This document shows positions 6,105 through 15,204 of a stretch of DNA of 42,161 nucleotides, in pieces (positions within the stretch are counted from its first letter, which is position 1; each line of letters begins with the position of its first letter). Where the stretch lies: assembly GCA_910588875.1 (NCBI GenBank), contig CAJURT010000033.1, positions 1 to 42,161 of the forward strand, read 5' to 3'. The stretch is from an uncultured Lachnospiraceae bacterium. GTDB lineage: Bacteria; Bacillota; Clostridia; Lachnospirales; Lachnospiraceae. The notes under the pieces were generated by a model that was given only the letters and a program-made list of their open reading frames with translations, did not search any database and was not told where the DNA came from. The translations under genes were made by a program, and so were the position numbers.

Positions 6105-8599
6105 GTTTTGGCGGCATGTACAACCGAAGCAATACCACAATAAAAATAAGCGATATTAAAATCTACAAACTCAGCCCGGGAATCCCTTATACCGGCAATG
6201 CCATAGACGATTATGACCTGGAGATCCAGTATGAAAACTCGGATTTTTATGAGAGTGCAGAATGGAAAGGATTTACCTTCAACTCCACGCTTATTGACAG
6301 TGCGGATGCTTCGCTTTACGAAGAGGATGGTATCCTTCATTATGATATCAAAGAAATCGGAGAGGAGACCTATTATAACAAATTATCAGTAAATAATGAG
6401 ATGACAGCAAAGGCAGGCAGAATCTATAAAATCGAGATTACCGCACGGGCAGACAAAGAATCGAAATTTTTCTTTGTCATGAACGGGATTGACGGAGAGT
6501 GGAATCCTCTGGTTGCGGAGACGGTTAATCTTTCAGAGGATTACCATACGTATACGCTTTTGAGCAGTTTACAGGATGTGGATAAAGCGGTGGATCTTAT
6601 TTTTGAATTCGGTGCAAACGGCAATCCAGCGCCCAACCATGTTACGATTAAGGATTTTAAGATCAGTGAAATCCCCATGTTCGATGAGAATCCGCTGACC
6701 TTTAAAGGAAATGTCTTTTTCCATGAAGAAACCGGGGAAAAGGCGTCGGGGATTTTGTACGCCAATGACAAGGGCAACATGGTATATTATGCGAAAAAAC
6801 TGGGAGATACCCCAAGCGATAATACGGTATCCACAACTGTGACACTGGCAGGGGGGAAAGATAACGAGATTCAGATCATTTTAAAACCGCAAAAAGGGCT
6901 GCTGGCCAACGTAAAGGTAACGGATGCAGAAACCGGAGAAACTTTAGGTTCAGTGGCGGAATGGGCAGGGGATAATGAGACGAAGGAAATCAATCTTGCA
7001 GTTGCCGCGCAGGATGCGGACCGGGAGGTGAAACTGTCTGTCATGTTTGGCCAGACGGAATTTGCGGATGCAAGAGAAGACAACAAAATCGGGTTTACGG
7101 ATTTTTCCCTGACGGAATCCGATCCGATGGTTGACGAAGGCACGGCAGTTCTGGGCGGATATGAGTTTAAACATGAAGAATCCGGCGGGGTCGCAAAGGG
7201 AATCCTGTATAACGATGAAAAGGGCAGCATGGTATATTATGCCCAAAAGCTTGGCAATGTGGACTGGCATAACAAAGTGTCCACCGTCATAGAAAATGTG
7301 GAAGAGGGCGGGGAATATACGCTTACGGTGGAAGTAGAGCCGGAAAAAGGGCTGGATATGGTGACAACCATTCCCGATGCGAAAAATACCGACAATAACG
7401 GGGACGCCTGGTACAGGGAGTGGATGGGAGAAAACACCACAACGAAACTGGTCCATAAGATTACCGCCCAGAGCGATACTCTGGAGATTTTCTTCCAGCT
7501 TGGGCAGGAAAGCTTTGCGGACGCGAGAGAAAACAACCATATTATATTCAAGTCCATTTCCTTAGAAAAAAATGAGGGCAATGTGGATACCGATACCGTA
7601 ACGCTGGACGGATATGAGTTTGGACATGAGGAATCCGGCGGCGTCGCAAAGGGAAGCCTGTATAATGATGAAAATGGCAGCATGGTATATTATGCCGAAA
7701 AACTTGGGAATGTGGACTGGCATAACAAGGTGTTCACATCCATAGATGTGGAAGAGGGCGGAGAATATACGCTTACGGTGGAAGTGGAGCCTGAAAAGGG
7801 ACTGGATATGGTGACAGCCATTCCCGATGCGGAAAATGCCGACAACAATGGGGATGCCTGGTACAGAGACTGGATGGGAGAAAACGCAACAACGAAATTG
7901 GTCCATAAGATTACTGCCCGGAGCGATACCCTGGAGATTTTCTTCCAGTTTGGCCAGGAGAAGTTTGCGGATGGGAGAGAAGATAACCATATTGTATTTA
8001 AATCCATTTCCTTAGAAAAGGAGGATGGCATCATAAGTTCGCTTGACTTTGATATGCTGGAACCAGAAGAGGAACCGGAAGAGGAAGAAGCGCCGTCAAA
8101 GGGGGAAATTTCGGGTGAATTTGAGAACATGGATGCAGGCATCAAGGAAAAGGAGGAACAGGAAGGAGAGGAAGAGGAAGAAAAGCAAAACGGGACAGAC
8201 GATGAAGGACAGAATCTTGATAAAGAGGAAGAGATAACGGCGCCAGGCGGGCAAGTCCCGGAGAAATCCGAAAATAACGGGGCAGAGACAGAAGATCAGC
8301 CAGAGGGAAGCGATACGGACAGTCCCGAACCAGATGCTGGTAAAGAGGAAGAGGAGGACGAAGATGAGGAAGACCCGGGGGAATCCGGAAATTGTGGGAC
8401 AGGGACAGAAGATCAGCCAGAGGGAAGCGTAACGGAAAGCCCGAAGCCGGATGCCGGTAAAGAGGGAGAGGAAAACGAAGGCGCGCAGGAACCGGAGGAA
8501 TCCGGAAGCAGCGGGGCAGGAAACGAAGGGGGGCAGGAAGGAAACGGAATGAGCAATGCCGACACGCCGGATGCCGGAAAAACCAATATTACAGTCTGA
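6089..8599 (+). CDS. Multi-module carbohydrate-binding-like protein, C-terminal part
   Basis: This is the continuation of the gene at 3408. The N-terminus EFSLSFGGMYN completes module 6, and modules 7 to 10 follow. Modules 9 and 10 are near-identical copies 453 bp apart, each with GYEF-x-HEESGGVAKG, DWHNKV and EEGGEYTLTVEVEPEKG. After about residue 650 the sequence becomes a long acidic Glu/Pro/Gly-rich tail containing two copies of a TEDQPEGS...PDAGKE unit. There is no LPxTG motif and no C-terminal membrane segment, so how the protein stays at the surface is unclear. The ATG at 6089 has no good ribosome binding site and is not a natural start. The intact protein would act as a polysaccharide-binding or scaffold protein; this is inferred from the repeats and the neighbouring GH32-like enzyme. 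Confidence 0.75.
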   Translation: MEFSLSFGGMYNRSNTTIKISDIKIYKLSPGIPYTGNAIDDYDLEIQYENSDFYESAEWKGFTFNSTLIDSADASLYEEDGILHYDIKEIGEETYYNKLSVNNEMTAKAGRIYKIEITARADKESKFFFVMNGIDGEWNPLVAETVNLSEDYHTYTLLSSLQDVDKAVDLIFEFGANGNPAPNHVTIKDFKISEIPMFDENPLTFKGNVFFHEETGEKASGILYANDKGNMVYYAKKLGDTPSDNTVSTTVTLAGGKDNEIQIILKPQKGLLANVKVTDAETGETLGSVAEWAGDNETKEINLAVAAQDADREVKLSVMFGQTEFADAREDNKIGFTDFSLTESDPMVDEGTAVLGGYEFKHEESGGVAKGILYNDEKGSMVYYAQKLGNVDWHNKVSTVIENVEEGGEYTLTVEVEPEKGLDMVTTIPDAKNTDNNGDAWYREWMGENTTTKLVHKITAQSDTLEIFFQLGQESFADARENNHIIFKSISLEKNEGNVDTDTVTLDGYEFGHEESGGVAKGSLYNDENGSMVYYAEKLGNVDWHNKVFTSIDVEEGGEYTLTVEVEPEKGLDMVTAIPDAENADNNGDAWYRDWMGENATTKLVHKITARSDTLEIFFQFGQEKFADGREDNHIVFKSISLEKEDGIISSLDFDMLEPEEEPEEEEAPSKGEISGEFENMDAGIKEKEEQEGEEEEEKQNGTDDEGQNLDKEEEITAPGGQVPEKSENNGAETEDQPEGSDTDSPEPDAGKEEEEDEDEEDPGESGNCGTGTEDQPEGSVTESPKPDAGKEGEENEGAQEPEESGSSGAGNEGGQEGNGMSNADTPDAGKTNITV
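7157..8030 (+). repeat. Tandem duplication of one module (period 453 bp)
   Basis: The segment starting GGATATGAGTTT at 7157 recurs at 7610. The two 151-codon units are nearly identical at protein level (modules 9 and 10), far closer than any other pair of modules in the protein, which indicates a recent in-frame duplication. Confidence 0.85.
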
Positions 8600-8622
8600 C
8601 AAAGCAAGAAAAGGAGAAAGCG

Positions 8623-10047
8623 TTGAACAGGAATATAATCAAAACAGCCGGGAGCGCACTGGCACTGGTGCTGATCAGTTCACAGTGCGTGTTCGGGGCC
8701 CAAGACCCGCAATTCTTCCCTGTTTCACAGGATGGCTTCATCGGGGACACCATGCCGTTTGCCGACGGGGATGAAATGCACATATTTTACCTGAATGACC
8801 AGAGAAACGGCGCAATCGGTTTTCACCCGTGGAATAAAGTGTCTACGGCCGATTTTGTGAATTTCAGGGATATCGGAGAGATACTTCCGGTGGTACACAA
8901 TGAGTATGACCGGGACCTGGCCCTTGGCACAGGTTCCGTAATAAAAAAAGATAACGTATATTATGCGTTTTATACGGCCCATAACGGAAATATTGAGCCG
9001 AAGGAAGTTATACGGATGGCAACGTCAACGGATATAAACGCGAATGGCTGGGAGAAGTCCAGGGAATTTATGCTGAATCCCCCCAAAGGTTATGAGTTGA
9101 ATGATTTCAGGGATCCCTATGTGTTGTACAATGAAAGCGAAGGCAGCTATTGGATGCTGCTGACAGCAAGAAAAGATAATCACGGTGTGATTCTATATAT
9201 GAAATCCGATGATCTGCTGAATTGGGGGGATCCGCAAATCTTATACAGGAATGAAACAAACAGAAGCAATATGGAATGTCCGACACTCATTTCCTATAAC
9301 GGTTTCTGGTACTTGTCCTATTCCGAGCAGGAGCCGAACAGAATCGTGAAATATTTAGTGTCAGAAAGCCCTGGCGGGCCGTTTGAAAGCTTTGACATTA
9401 ATTATTTTGACGGCGCCGGTTTTTATGCGGGACGTATAGAAAAGTTCAGGGGAAAGCTTTATATCATAGGCTGGACGCCGTCAAAAGCAAACAGCACTGA
9501 CAGCGGTTCCATTGACTGGGCAGGAAACCTTGTGGCCCATGGGCTGCGCCAGGGCGCCAATGGGCAGCTGTTTCCGGTACCGATTCCGGAGAGAAGCGGA
9601 AGCTTCGCCAACAAAAGAGCCCTAGGGAATTTTGGCCTCTCCTCTGCAGGCTATCAGTTTAAGACAATGGAACCGCTGAAAGAGCGGATGATACTCAAAG
9701 GGAAAATGAAATACGATGCCAATGCAAACGGGTATTTCGGTTTCGGATTTAATCATGCGGGAGCGGAAAATAATATCAATGTGGTATTTGATATCAATAA
9801 AAATCAAATCCGGTTTTATCATTGCCCGCTAAAAGAAGCAAAAGTCCCGGAAAGCAAAGTGGCATATGCATTGAAACAGCATTCCGGGATTGATTTTGAA
9901 CTGGTGGTTGACGATTCCGTTTTCGTTCTGTATGTAAATGGTGAGATTGCCCTTACCGCAAGAAATTATAACGGCATCCAAAAGAACTGGTCGGTTTTTT
10001 CCGATAATTGCAGATTAAGCGGGGAGGATTTTACCGTCTTATATTAG
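8623..10047 (+). CDS. Secreted GH32-like glycoside hydrolase
   Basis: This 474-residue protein has a signal peptide (about residues 1-26, ending VFGAQ), a five-bladed propeller-type catalytic domain and a C-terminal beta-sandwich (from about 345). The three GH32 catalytic positions can be assigned. The nucleophile is probably D42 in GDTMP (the family usually has WMNDPNG), the transition-state Asp is D164 in FRDP, and the acid/base is E218 in MECP (usually WECP). It likely cleaves a beta-fructan or fructose-containing sugar outside the cell, but the altered nucleophile motif means the substrate is uncertain. The start is TTG at 8623, chosen because AAGGAG lies about 6 bases upstream and the signal peptide begins there. 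It lies 23 bases after the multi-module binding gene and is probably cotranscribed with it. Confidence 0.8.
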   Translation: MNRNIIKTAGSALALVLISSQCVFGAQDPQFFPVSQDGFIGDTMPFADGDEMHIFYLNDQRNGAIGFHPWNKVSTADFVNFRDIGEILPVVHNEYDRDLALGTGSVIKKDNVYYAFYTAHNGNIEPKEVIRMATSTDINANGWEKSREFMLNPPKGYELNDFRDPYVLYNESEGSYWMLLTARKDNHGVILYMKSDDLLNWGDPQILYRNETNRSNMECPTLISYNGFWYLSYSEQEPNRIVKYLVSESPGGPFESFDINYFDGAGFYAGRIEKFRGKLYIIGWTPSKANSTDSGSIDWAGNLVAHGLRQGANGQLFPVPIPERSGSFANKRALGNFGLSSAGYQFKTMEPLKERMILKGKMKYDANANGYFGFGFNHAGAENNINVVFDINKNQIRFYHCPLKEAKVPESKVAYALKQHSGIDFELVVDDSVFVLYVNGEIALTARNYNGIQKNWSVFSDNCRLSGEDFTVLY

Positions 10048-10148
10048 TAAAGCCGGATTTTTTAGCTGTTTTATGTGTAGGGGATGTGCTATACTATTTA
10101 CAGGGGACTGATCCCACAAAAGCAGGCAGGTCTAAGGGAGGCGTTTAC

Positions 10149-10761
10149 ATGGATAAAAAGCCGGCTGTACAGAGGCCGTGGCAGTGCGATTTGGAAGAAT
10201 ACACCAGACAGGGAGAGGCGGGAAAAGCAGAAAAAAGCTATGCATGGAAGACGGCTATCGGACTTCAGGATGTGGATGGTCTTGAGACTTCTGGATACCT
10301 TTTGAGTACGGCAAAAGAGCACATAGAGGGAAGAATCGATATTTCCACTGCCTGCAGGAGGATTGACAAAAAGAATGGGCGCTTCATGGGGAAACTATAA
10401 TCATTTGGCACAGGGAATTCATGCAACAACTGAATATTTGGAATATTTTTTTGAAAATTTGTTGCTGGGAGCAAAGCATGAACTAAAAAACCGGTATTTG
10501 GCAGTAGACGCAGACATTCCAAAGTGCCAAATTGGCACTTTGAATGACACTTTAGATGGCACTTTGGACTGCACATTGGAGGAAGCGGCTGTGCTGAATG
10601 TGATTTTGGCTAATCCTTCTGTGACACAGGCAGAATTGGCCAGACAAATCGGCAAGTCTGAGAGAACTGTAAAACGAAGGACAGTAAGCCTGCAGGAAAA
10701 GAGGATTATTAAGCGGGAGAATGGAAAGCGGAATGGCAGATGGCTTCTTATGAGGCATTGA
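10149..10761 (+). pseudogene. Fic family protein, internal deletion
   Basis: The two ends of a Fic (AMPylase-type) gene are present but the middle is gone. The ATG at 10149, with AGGGAGG upstream, starts an N-terminal segment with TAIGLQDVDGLETSGYLL and HIEGRIDI, typical of this Fic subgroup. From about 10375, in a different frame, the C-terminal segment runs as WGNYNHLAQGIHATTEYLE, then FFENLLLGAKHELKNRYL, then a winged-helix tail (TQAELARQIGKSERTVKRR). The catalytic HPFxxGNxR core is absent. The deletion of roughly 100 or more codons joins the parts out of frame near 10365-10385. No function is expected. Family recognition is from memory of sequence patterns. Confidence 0.75.
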
Positions 10762-10767
10762 AAGAGG

Positions 10768-10819
10768 AATCCAGCTAGAGCCGGGAACCGAAAAGCAGGT
10801 TCCCGGCTCTAGCTGGATT
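10768..10819. terminator. Perfect 22-bp stem-loop between convergent genes
   Basis: A 22-bp perfect inverted repeat (10768-10789 and 10798-10819) flanks an 8-base loop. It reaches into the stop codon of the GH32 gene. The T runs on either side are weak, but the stem and position suit a bidirectional terminator between the Fic remnant and the GH32 gene. Confidence 0.65.
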
Positions 10820-12302
10820 AGGCCAGATCATACTTTACAACATCCATACTGACCAGCCCGTCGCAGAAGAAGGAGATGCCTTCCGCCTCCTGGGGCGTCT
10901 GGATGGAGACGGAAAGCGCCTGCTCTCCGTCATTGACAAACAGCTCGGCGCTGAAACGGTCTAAGATCAGGCGCAGGCGGATTCTGCCGCCGCAGTGCCT
11001 GACAAGGCTTCTGCGCTGATGGATGAGGGCTCTTCTGGAGCCGGAGAATTTGCGGTCGATTTTAAGGAGCGACTCATGGGGACGGAAGCTGACGGCTGTA
11101 TGATGGGCGGCATCCTGGGCAAAACGCACCGCGAATTTCTGGTATACCCGGTTTTCATCCCCGGGGCGGATATCCAGTTCCATGTCTATTTTTCTGCCGC
11201 TGATGCCGCTTAGCTGCAGGAGGTCTGTGAAGGTAAGGTCCCGATAGCGCACTTCGTTTCTGCGCAAGCTTTCCAGTTCGCGGATTGGTTTTTGGAAGAG
11301 GCGTCCCTCTTTTACGGAAAGATCCCGGGGCAGGCTCATCTGCCCGAACCATGAGGTATGAACCATGGACGGGAGGCAGGTATCCCAGTTCTGCAGCCAG
11401 CCGATCATGACCCTTCTGCCATCGGCGGTGAGAAGGGTCTGGGGGGCGTAAAAGTCAATGCCATAGTCAATGGCCTGGTTGCGCTCCTCCACGAATGTAT
11501 GGTTGTTTTCATCATAGGAGCCGATTATGCAGACGGTCCCGTTTCCGTTGTGATACTCGAATCCCTGGGGCAGCATATCCTGGGGGCTTACGAGCAGGAT
11601 ATGCTTTCCCTCCAGTTCAAAGAAATCCGGGCATTCCCACATTTTCCCATAACGTCCACGGTTGGAGCACAGGATTTGCCGGAATTTCCAGTCAAATCCG
11701 TCAGGGCTTTGAAACAGTAAAATCTGGCCGCTGCCATCGGCAGGCCGGCTCCCGATTACGGCATAATAGGCCCCGTCCTTCCCCTGCCATATTTTCGGGT
11801 CCCGGAAGTCACAGCGGGAACTGCCCTCGGGAAGGTCGGCTTCGGTCAATACCGGATTTTGGGCATATTTTTCATAATGGATGCCGTCCCCAGTGGCGAT
11901 GCATTGCCTTTGTACCTCCTGGATGCTGCCGTCCTCCTGGATTTCCTTTGCCACGCCGGTATACATGAGCAGGTGCCTTCCGTCAGGGAGGGAAACGGCG
12001 CTTCCCGAAAAACAGCCGTCCTTATCATAGGCTTCATCCGGCGCTAAAGCGGCCGGAAGATAGGTCCAGTGCAGCAGGTCAGAACTTACGGCATGTCCCC
12101 AGTGCATCAGCCCCCAGTGGGAATCGTAAGGATAATATTGGTAAAAAAGGTGATACTGTCCGTTGTAGAAGGAAAATCCGTTGGGGTCATTCATCCAGCC
12201 TGTCCGGGGGCTTAAGTGGAAATCCGGCCGGTCTTCTTTTTTGATGTTCTTTTCATGGGTCTCCTCATATTTTCGTACCTTTTGTAAAAACGGGCTTGTC
12301 AT
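10818..12302 (-). CDS. Cytosolic GH32 beta-fructosidase / sucrose-6-phosphate hydrolase
   Basis: This is a classical GH32 enzyme of 494 residues without a signal peptide, releasing fructose from sucrose (or its phosphate) or short fructans. The catalytic residues are D39 in WMNDPNG, D168 in FRDP and E223 in WECP. The C-terminal beta-sandwich carries FSAELFVNDGEQALS. The start at 12302 is preferred to the more upstream ATG at 12353 because GAGGAGG lies 7 bases before it and the family N-terminus fits. It is the last gene of an operon with a binding protein and two permeases on the same strand. The substrate probably enters by that ABC transporter unphosphorylated, so a fructosidase role is more likely than a PTS-linked hydrolase. 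It appears intact while the transporter genes are broken. Confidence 0.92.
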   Translation of the reverse strand: MTSPFLQKVRKYEETHEKNIKKEDRPDFHLSPRTGWMNDPNGFSFYNGQYHLFYQYYPYDSHWGLMHWGHAVSSDLLHWTYLPAALAPDEAYDKDGCFSGSAVSLPDGRHLLMYTGVAKEIQEDGSIQEVQRQCIATGDGIHYEKYAQNPVLTEADLPEGSSRCDFRDPKIWQGKDGAYYAVIGSRPADGSGQILLFQSPDGFDWKFRQILCSNRGRYGKMWECPDFFELEGKHILLVSPQDMLPQGFEYHNGNGTVCIIGSYDENNHTFVEERNQAIDYGIDFYAPQTLLTADGRRVMIGWLQNWDTCLPSMVHTSWFGQMSLPRDLSVKEGRLFQKPIRELESLRRNEVRYRDLTFTDLLQLSGISGRKIDMELDIRPGDENRVYQKFAVRFAQDAAHHTAVSFRPHESLLKIDRKFSGSRRALIHQRRSLVRHCGGRIRLRLILDRFSAELFVNDGEQALSVSIQTPQEAEGISFFCDGLVSMDVVKYDLA

Positions 12303-12389
12303 TGGATACCTCCTCGAAGATTGTTTACGATGAAAGTGCTGGCCGGCAGCCATGGTGAATGCAAGCTTGGTTGCCGGGCGTGTGCAGGT

Positions 12390-13530
12390 TTATTGATAGA
12401 AAGCGTCAAAATATTTCTGGAAAACAGACAGATATTCTTCCAGTCCGTAAGCCTCCAGTTTGTTTATGTATTCGTTCCAGTCCTTTTCCGTATATCCGTT
12501 CATGATCCATCGGGAACGGCATTCGTTAATATACTGGGAGATATCAGGGGTCAGGACAGAAAGCCTGTCTGTGTCCTCTCTGTTCATAAATACGTTTGGA
12601 TATACATATTTGCTGTTCATATCCGGCGTGAAGGATTCCCGGATCCAGTCCAGACGGTACTGGGCATCCGGCGGGCAGGTGACATATCTGCCGTAATACT
12701 CGTCAAGAACTGCCAGGGGACCGCCGACGGCTTCCGCTTCCCTGACTTCCACCGGAGAGGCGTCTCCAAGGGAGGCGTGTTTTAACATAGGTTCCCCCAA
12801 GGAATTGGTGCCCATCTCAAAAATATCAAAATCATCCTCCTCCCCATAGGTTCCCCAGTTGTTCTGCGGAGACTGGAGAGGCGCATACATCTGGTCAAGC
12901 CATGCGCACACCAGGGCCGGCTCTTTGGCAACTGCGGTGACGACACAGCGCCCCCGGCTGTATCCGCTTGTGAAGGAGCCGTTTTCCGGGGTGATATTCC
13001 TTGTATCCGCAGTCAGGGCCGGAAGGGGGACCCAGTCGGTGATATTGTCAATGTTGGCCACGTCCCAACTGAAACAGACTCCGTACCGTCCGGACTTTCC
13101 CTTCGCCACATAGGTGGACCACTCCTGAGTAAATGCCTCCGGATCGATAAGCCCCTCTTCATATAATTTGTGAAGCCAGGCGATCCCATCCTTAAACCCC
13201 TGCCGGGTTGCGGTACAGATGACTTTTCCTTCATCCGTAACGGCAATGTGCCTTCCCTGGTCCCCGTCGCCGTAGCCCTCCCCAAAACCATTGATCAGAA
13301 GGGCAGGATCCTGGCTTCCGTCATTGATAATGCAGGACATGGGGATAATGCTTCCGTCTATGCCGAATGCCGCCTGGAGTTCGGGGGCATGGTTTTTGAA
13401 GGCCAGCAGGGTCTGTTCAAATTCATCTACGGTCTCAGGAATGTCCAGTTCCAGGAAATCCAGCCATTTTTTATTGATAAAACTCATTTCGCTGACAGTC
13501 TGGATTGCCGTTTTCTCGGAGCCCAGCTGT
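12390..13530 (-). pseudogene. CUT1 ABC transporter substrate-binding protein, N-terminus lost
   Basis: This is the C-terminal two-thirds (about 380 residues) of an LplA/LipO-type extracellular sugar-binding protein. Recognisable segments are SFINKKWLDFLELDIPETVDEF, a GLIDPEAFTQEW segment, and a C-terminal MNGYTEKDWNEYINKLEAYG, all typical of Clostridia oligosaccharide-binding lipoproteins of about 500-560 residues. There is no signal peptide or lipobox. The upstream frame continues only into sequence that belongs to the permease in another frame, so the gene is fused by deletion to the truncated permease at about 13520-13533. The remaining ATG near 13577 lies in permease sequence and would give a cytosolic, non-functional product. 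Confidence 0.8.
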
Positions 13531-14058
13531 TGCTTCCCGGAGTTCGGAAGGTATCCCCCGGTAATAGGTTCTGGCAATAGTCATATTCCACACGCTGAAG
13601 GCCCCGGGAAGAATAATGGCCCACATACTGTCAAGGAGCCCCAGGTTGCCGATGAGCAGGTAGGTAGGAACCAGGCCGCCGCCAAAGAACATGGTGATCA
13701 TGAAAAGGATATTGAAAAACCCCCTGCCCTTAAAGTCTGGCCTTGACATGGGATAGGCAGCCAGCAGGGTGACGCCTACGGATACTATGGTATACACCAC
13801 GGAGTAGACCACCGCATTTTTAAAACCGATCCAGATCTGGGCGTTGGAGATCACACGTTCATATGCCGTCAGGGTCCATTTGCTGAAATCAAAGGTAATT
13901 CCCTTGTTCTGTAAGGTGATCGGATCCATAAAGGAGGCAGCCACAATATAGACCATAGGAATGATAATGGCAAGCACAAACAGGCCAATGAGAAGATATC
14001 CCACCGCAAGCAGTATTTTATCTTGTAAGCCGTAACTGGAAAATTTTTTTGTTTTCAT
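13530..14058 (-). pseudogene. CUT1 ABC transporter permease (YtcP type), C-terminus lost
   Basis: The N-terminal about 176 residues of a carbohydrate ABC permease remain: KILLAVGYLLIGLFVLAIIIP, a periplasmic loop with FDFSKWTLTAYERVI, and membrane helices up to IARTYYRGIPSELREA. In intact homologues this is followed by the conserved DG...P coupling motif and two more helices. Here it runs into 19 unrelated residues read out of frame from the binding-protein gene and stops at 13471. The deletion therefore removed the permease end and the binding-protein start together. The start at 14058 has GAGGAGG upstream. Confidence 0.85.
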
Positions 14059-14087
14059 TGAAAATCCTCCTCGTATATTAAGGTTTC

Positions 14088-14099
14088 GGAACGCGTTCC
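14088..14099. promoter_or_regulatory. 12-bp palindrome between the permease genes
   Basis: GGAACGCGTTCC lies in the 43-bp spacer between the two permease genes. Its CG-centred symmetry resembles LacI-family operators, but its position inside the operon also fits a small mRNA hairpin. Confidence 0.35.
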
Positions 14100-14101
14100 T
14101 C

Positions 14102-15055
14102 CTATAATCCCTGGCCGTCGTTCATTTTTGCTACAATCTTGTTTACGCTTAAAAGGAGAATCACGTTAATGATTGTATTGAACAGGCCGACTGCTGTTGA
14201 AAAACTAAAGTTGCCGCTGATGAGACCTTGCTTGTAAACGTAGGTGGAGATGATCTCCGAACTGGCAAGATTTAAGTCTGTCTGCAGCGCGTAAGCTTTC
14301 TCAAACCCAATGCTCATGATGTTTCCTGCCTGAAGGATAAACTGGATGATCACGATGTCCTTGATGGCAGGCCATTCCACAACCCGGATCTGCTGAAGGA
14401 TATTGGCCCCGTCAAGCTGGGCGGCTTCCCTTAAATCCTGGCTTGCGTTTGCCAGGGCGGCCGTGTACATAATGGAGGCCCAGCCCGCCCCCTGCCAGAT
14501 GCCGCTTGCGATGTAGATGGTTCTCCATGCTTCCGGCATGGTCATAAAATTAATCTGGCTGTTCAGTAAAAGATTGACCGGGCCGGTTACGGACAGGAAA
14601 ATCCTTACGATGCCGCACAGGACGATGACGGAAATAAAGTTGGGCAGATAAAGGACTAACTATATTTTTTTCCGGATTCCCGTGCGCTGGATCCGGTTCA
14701 GCAGAAAGGCCAGGAGGATGGGCACCGGGAATCCCCACAAAAGGCCGAAGATACTGAGTTTTAAGGTATTGGCCAGATAGGTCATAAAGTCCGGAGAGGA
14801 GAGGAATCTCTCAAAATACTGGAATCCCACCCATTCGCTTCCCCAAATGCCCCGAAACGGGTTGTAGTCCTGGAAAGCGATGAGGATGCCGCCCATGGGA
14901 ATGTACTTAAAGATTAAAGTGAGCAGCAATGCGGGCAGGAGAAAGATTACATATAATTCCCAGTGTTGTTTTACATACAACAGCGTATCAGAAATCCCCC
15001 CTGGTTTGCGGCCCTGTTTCCCTGAGGAAACGGTTGAAGAATGATTGGAAGCCAT
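14102..15055 (-). pseudogene. CUT1 ABC transporter permease (LplB type) with in-frame stop
   Basis: This is the first gene of the fructan/sucrose-type transporter operon. Residues 1-131 (start 15055, AGGGGGAACC upstream) read normally through FLLNRIQRTGIRKKI, then a TAG codon at 14662-14660 interrupts. The same frame continues with LVLYLPNFISVIV and on through AAQLDGANILQQIRVVEWP, which contains the conserved EAA-type loop, to 14102. Read through, it would be about 317 residues, the usual size. Homologues have one more residue between RKKI and YLP than here, so a 3-base deletion creating TAG is more likely than a simple substitution. Internal restart at the ATG at 14545 would give only the C-terminal half. 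Confidence 0.85.
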
Positions 15056-15175
15056 TGGTTCCCCCTTTCTCGCATGTCTGTCCTATTTTATTTTACGCGG
15101 GCAGTTTGCCGTACAGATTCGGCAGACCCTCCTGACTTGTGCAAACGTAAAACATCAGGCATGCAGCTTATCTAT

Positions 15176-15204
15176 AATATATCATTATTTTTACATTTGG
15201 TCAA
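15176..15204 (-). promoter_or_regulatory. Promoter of the transporter-GH32 operon
   Basis: On the minus strand TTGACC (15204-15199) and TATATT (15181-15176) are 17 bases apart, about 120 bases before the first permease. A CG-centred sequence TGCAAACGTAAAACA at 15140-15154, just downstream, is a possible LacI-family operator. Confidence 0.55.

Noticed and set aside
8096..8602. 168-residue minus-strand frame rich in Phe/Leu
   Set aside because: It is the antisense reading of the acidic Glu/Pro tail of the multi-module protein.
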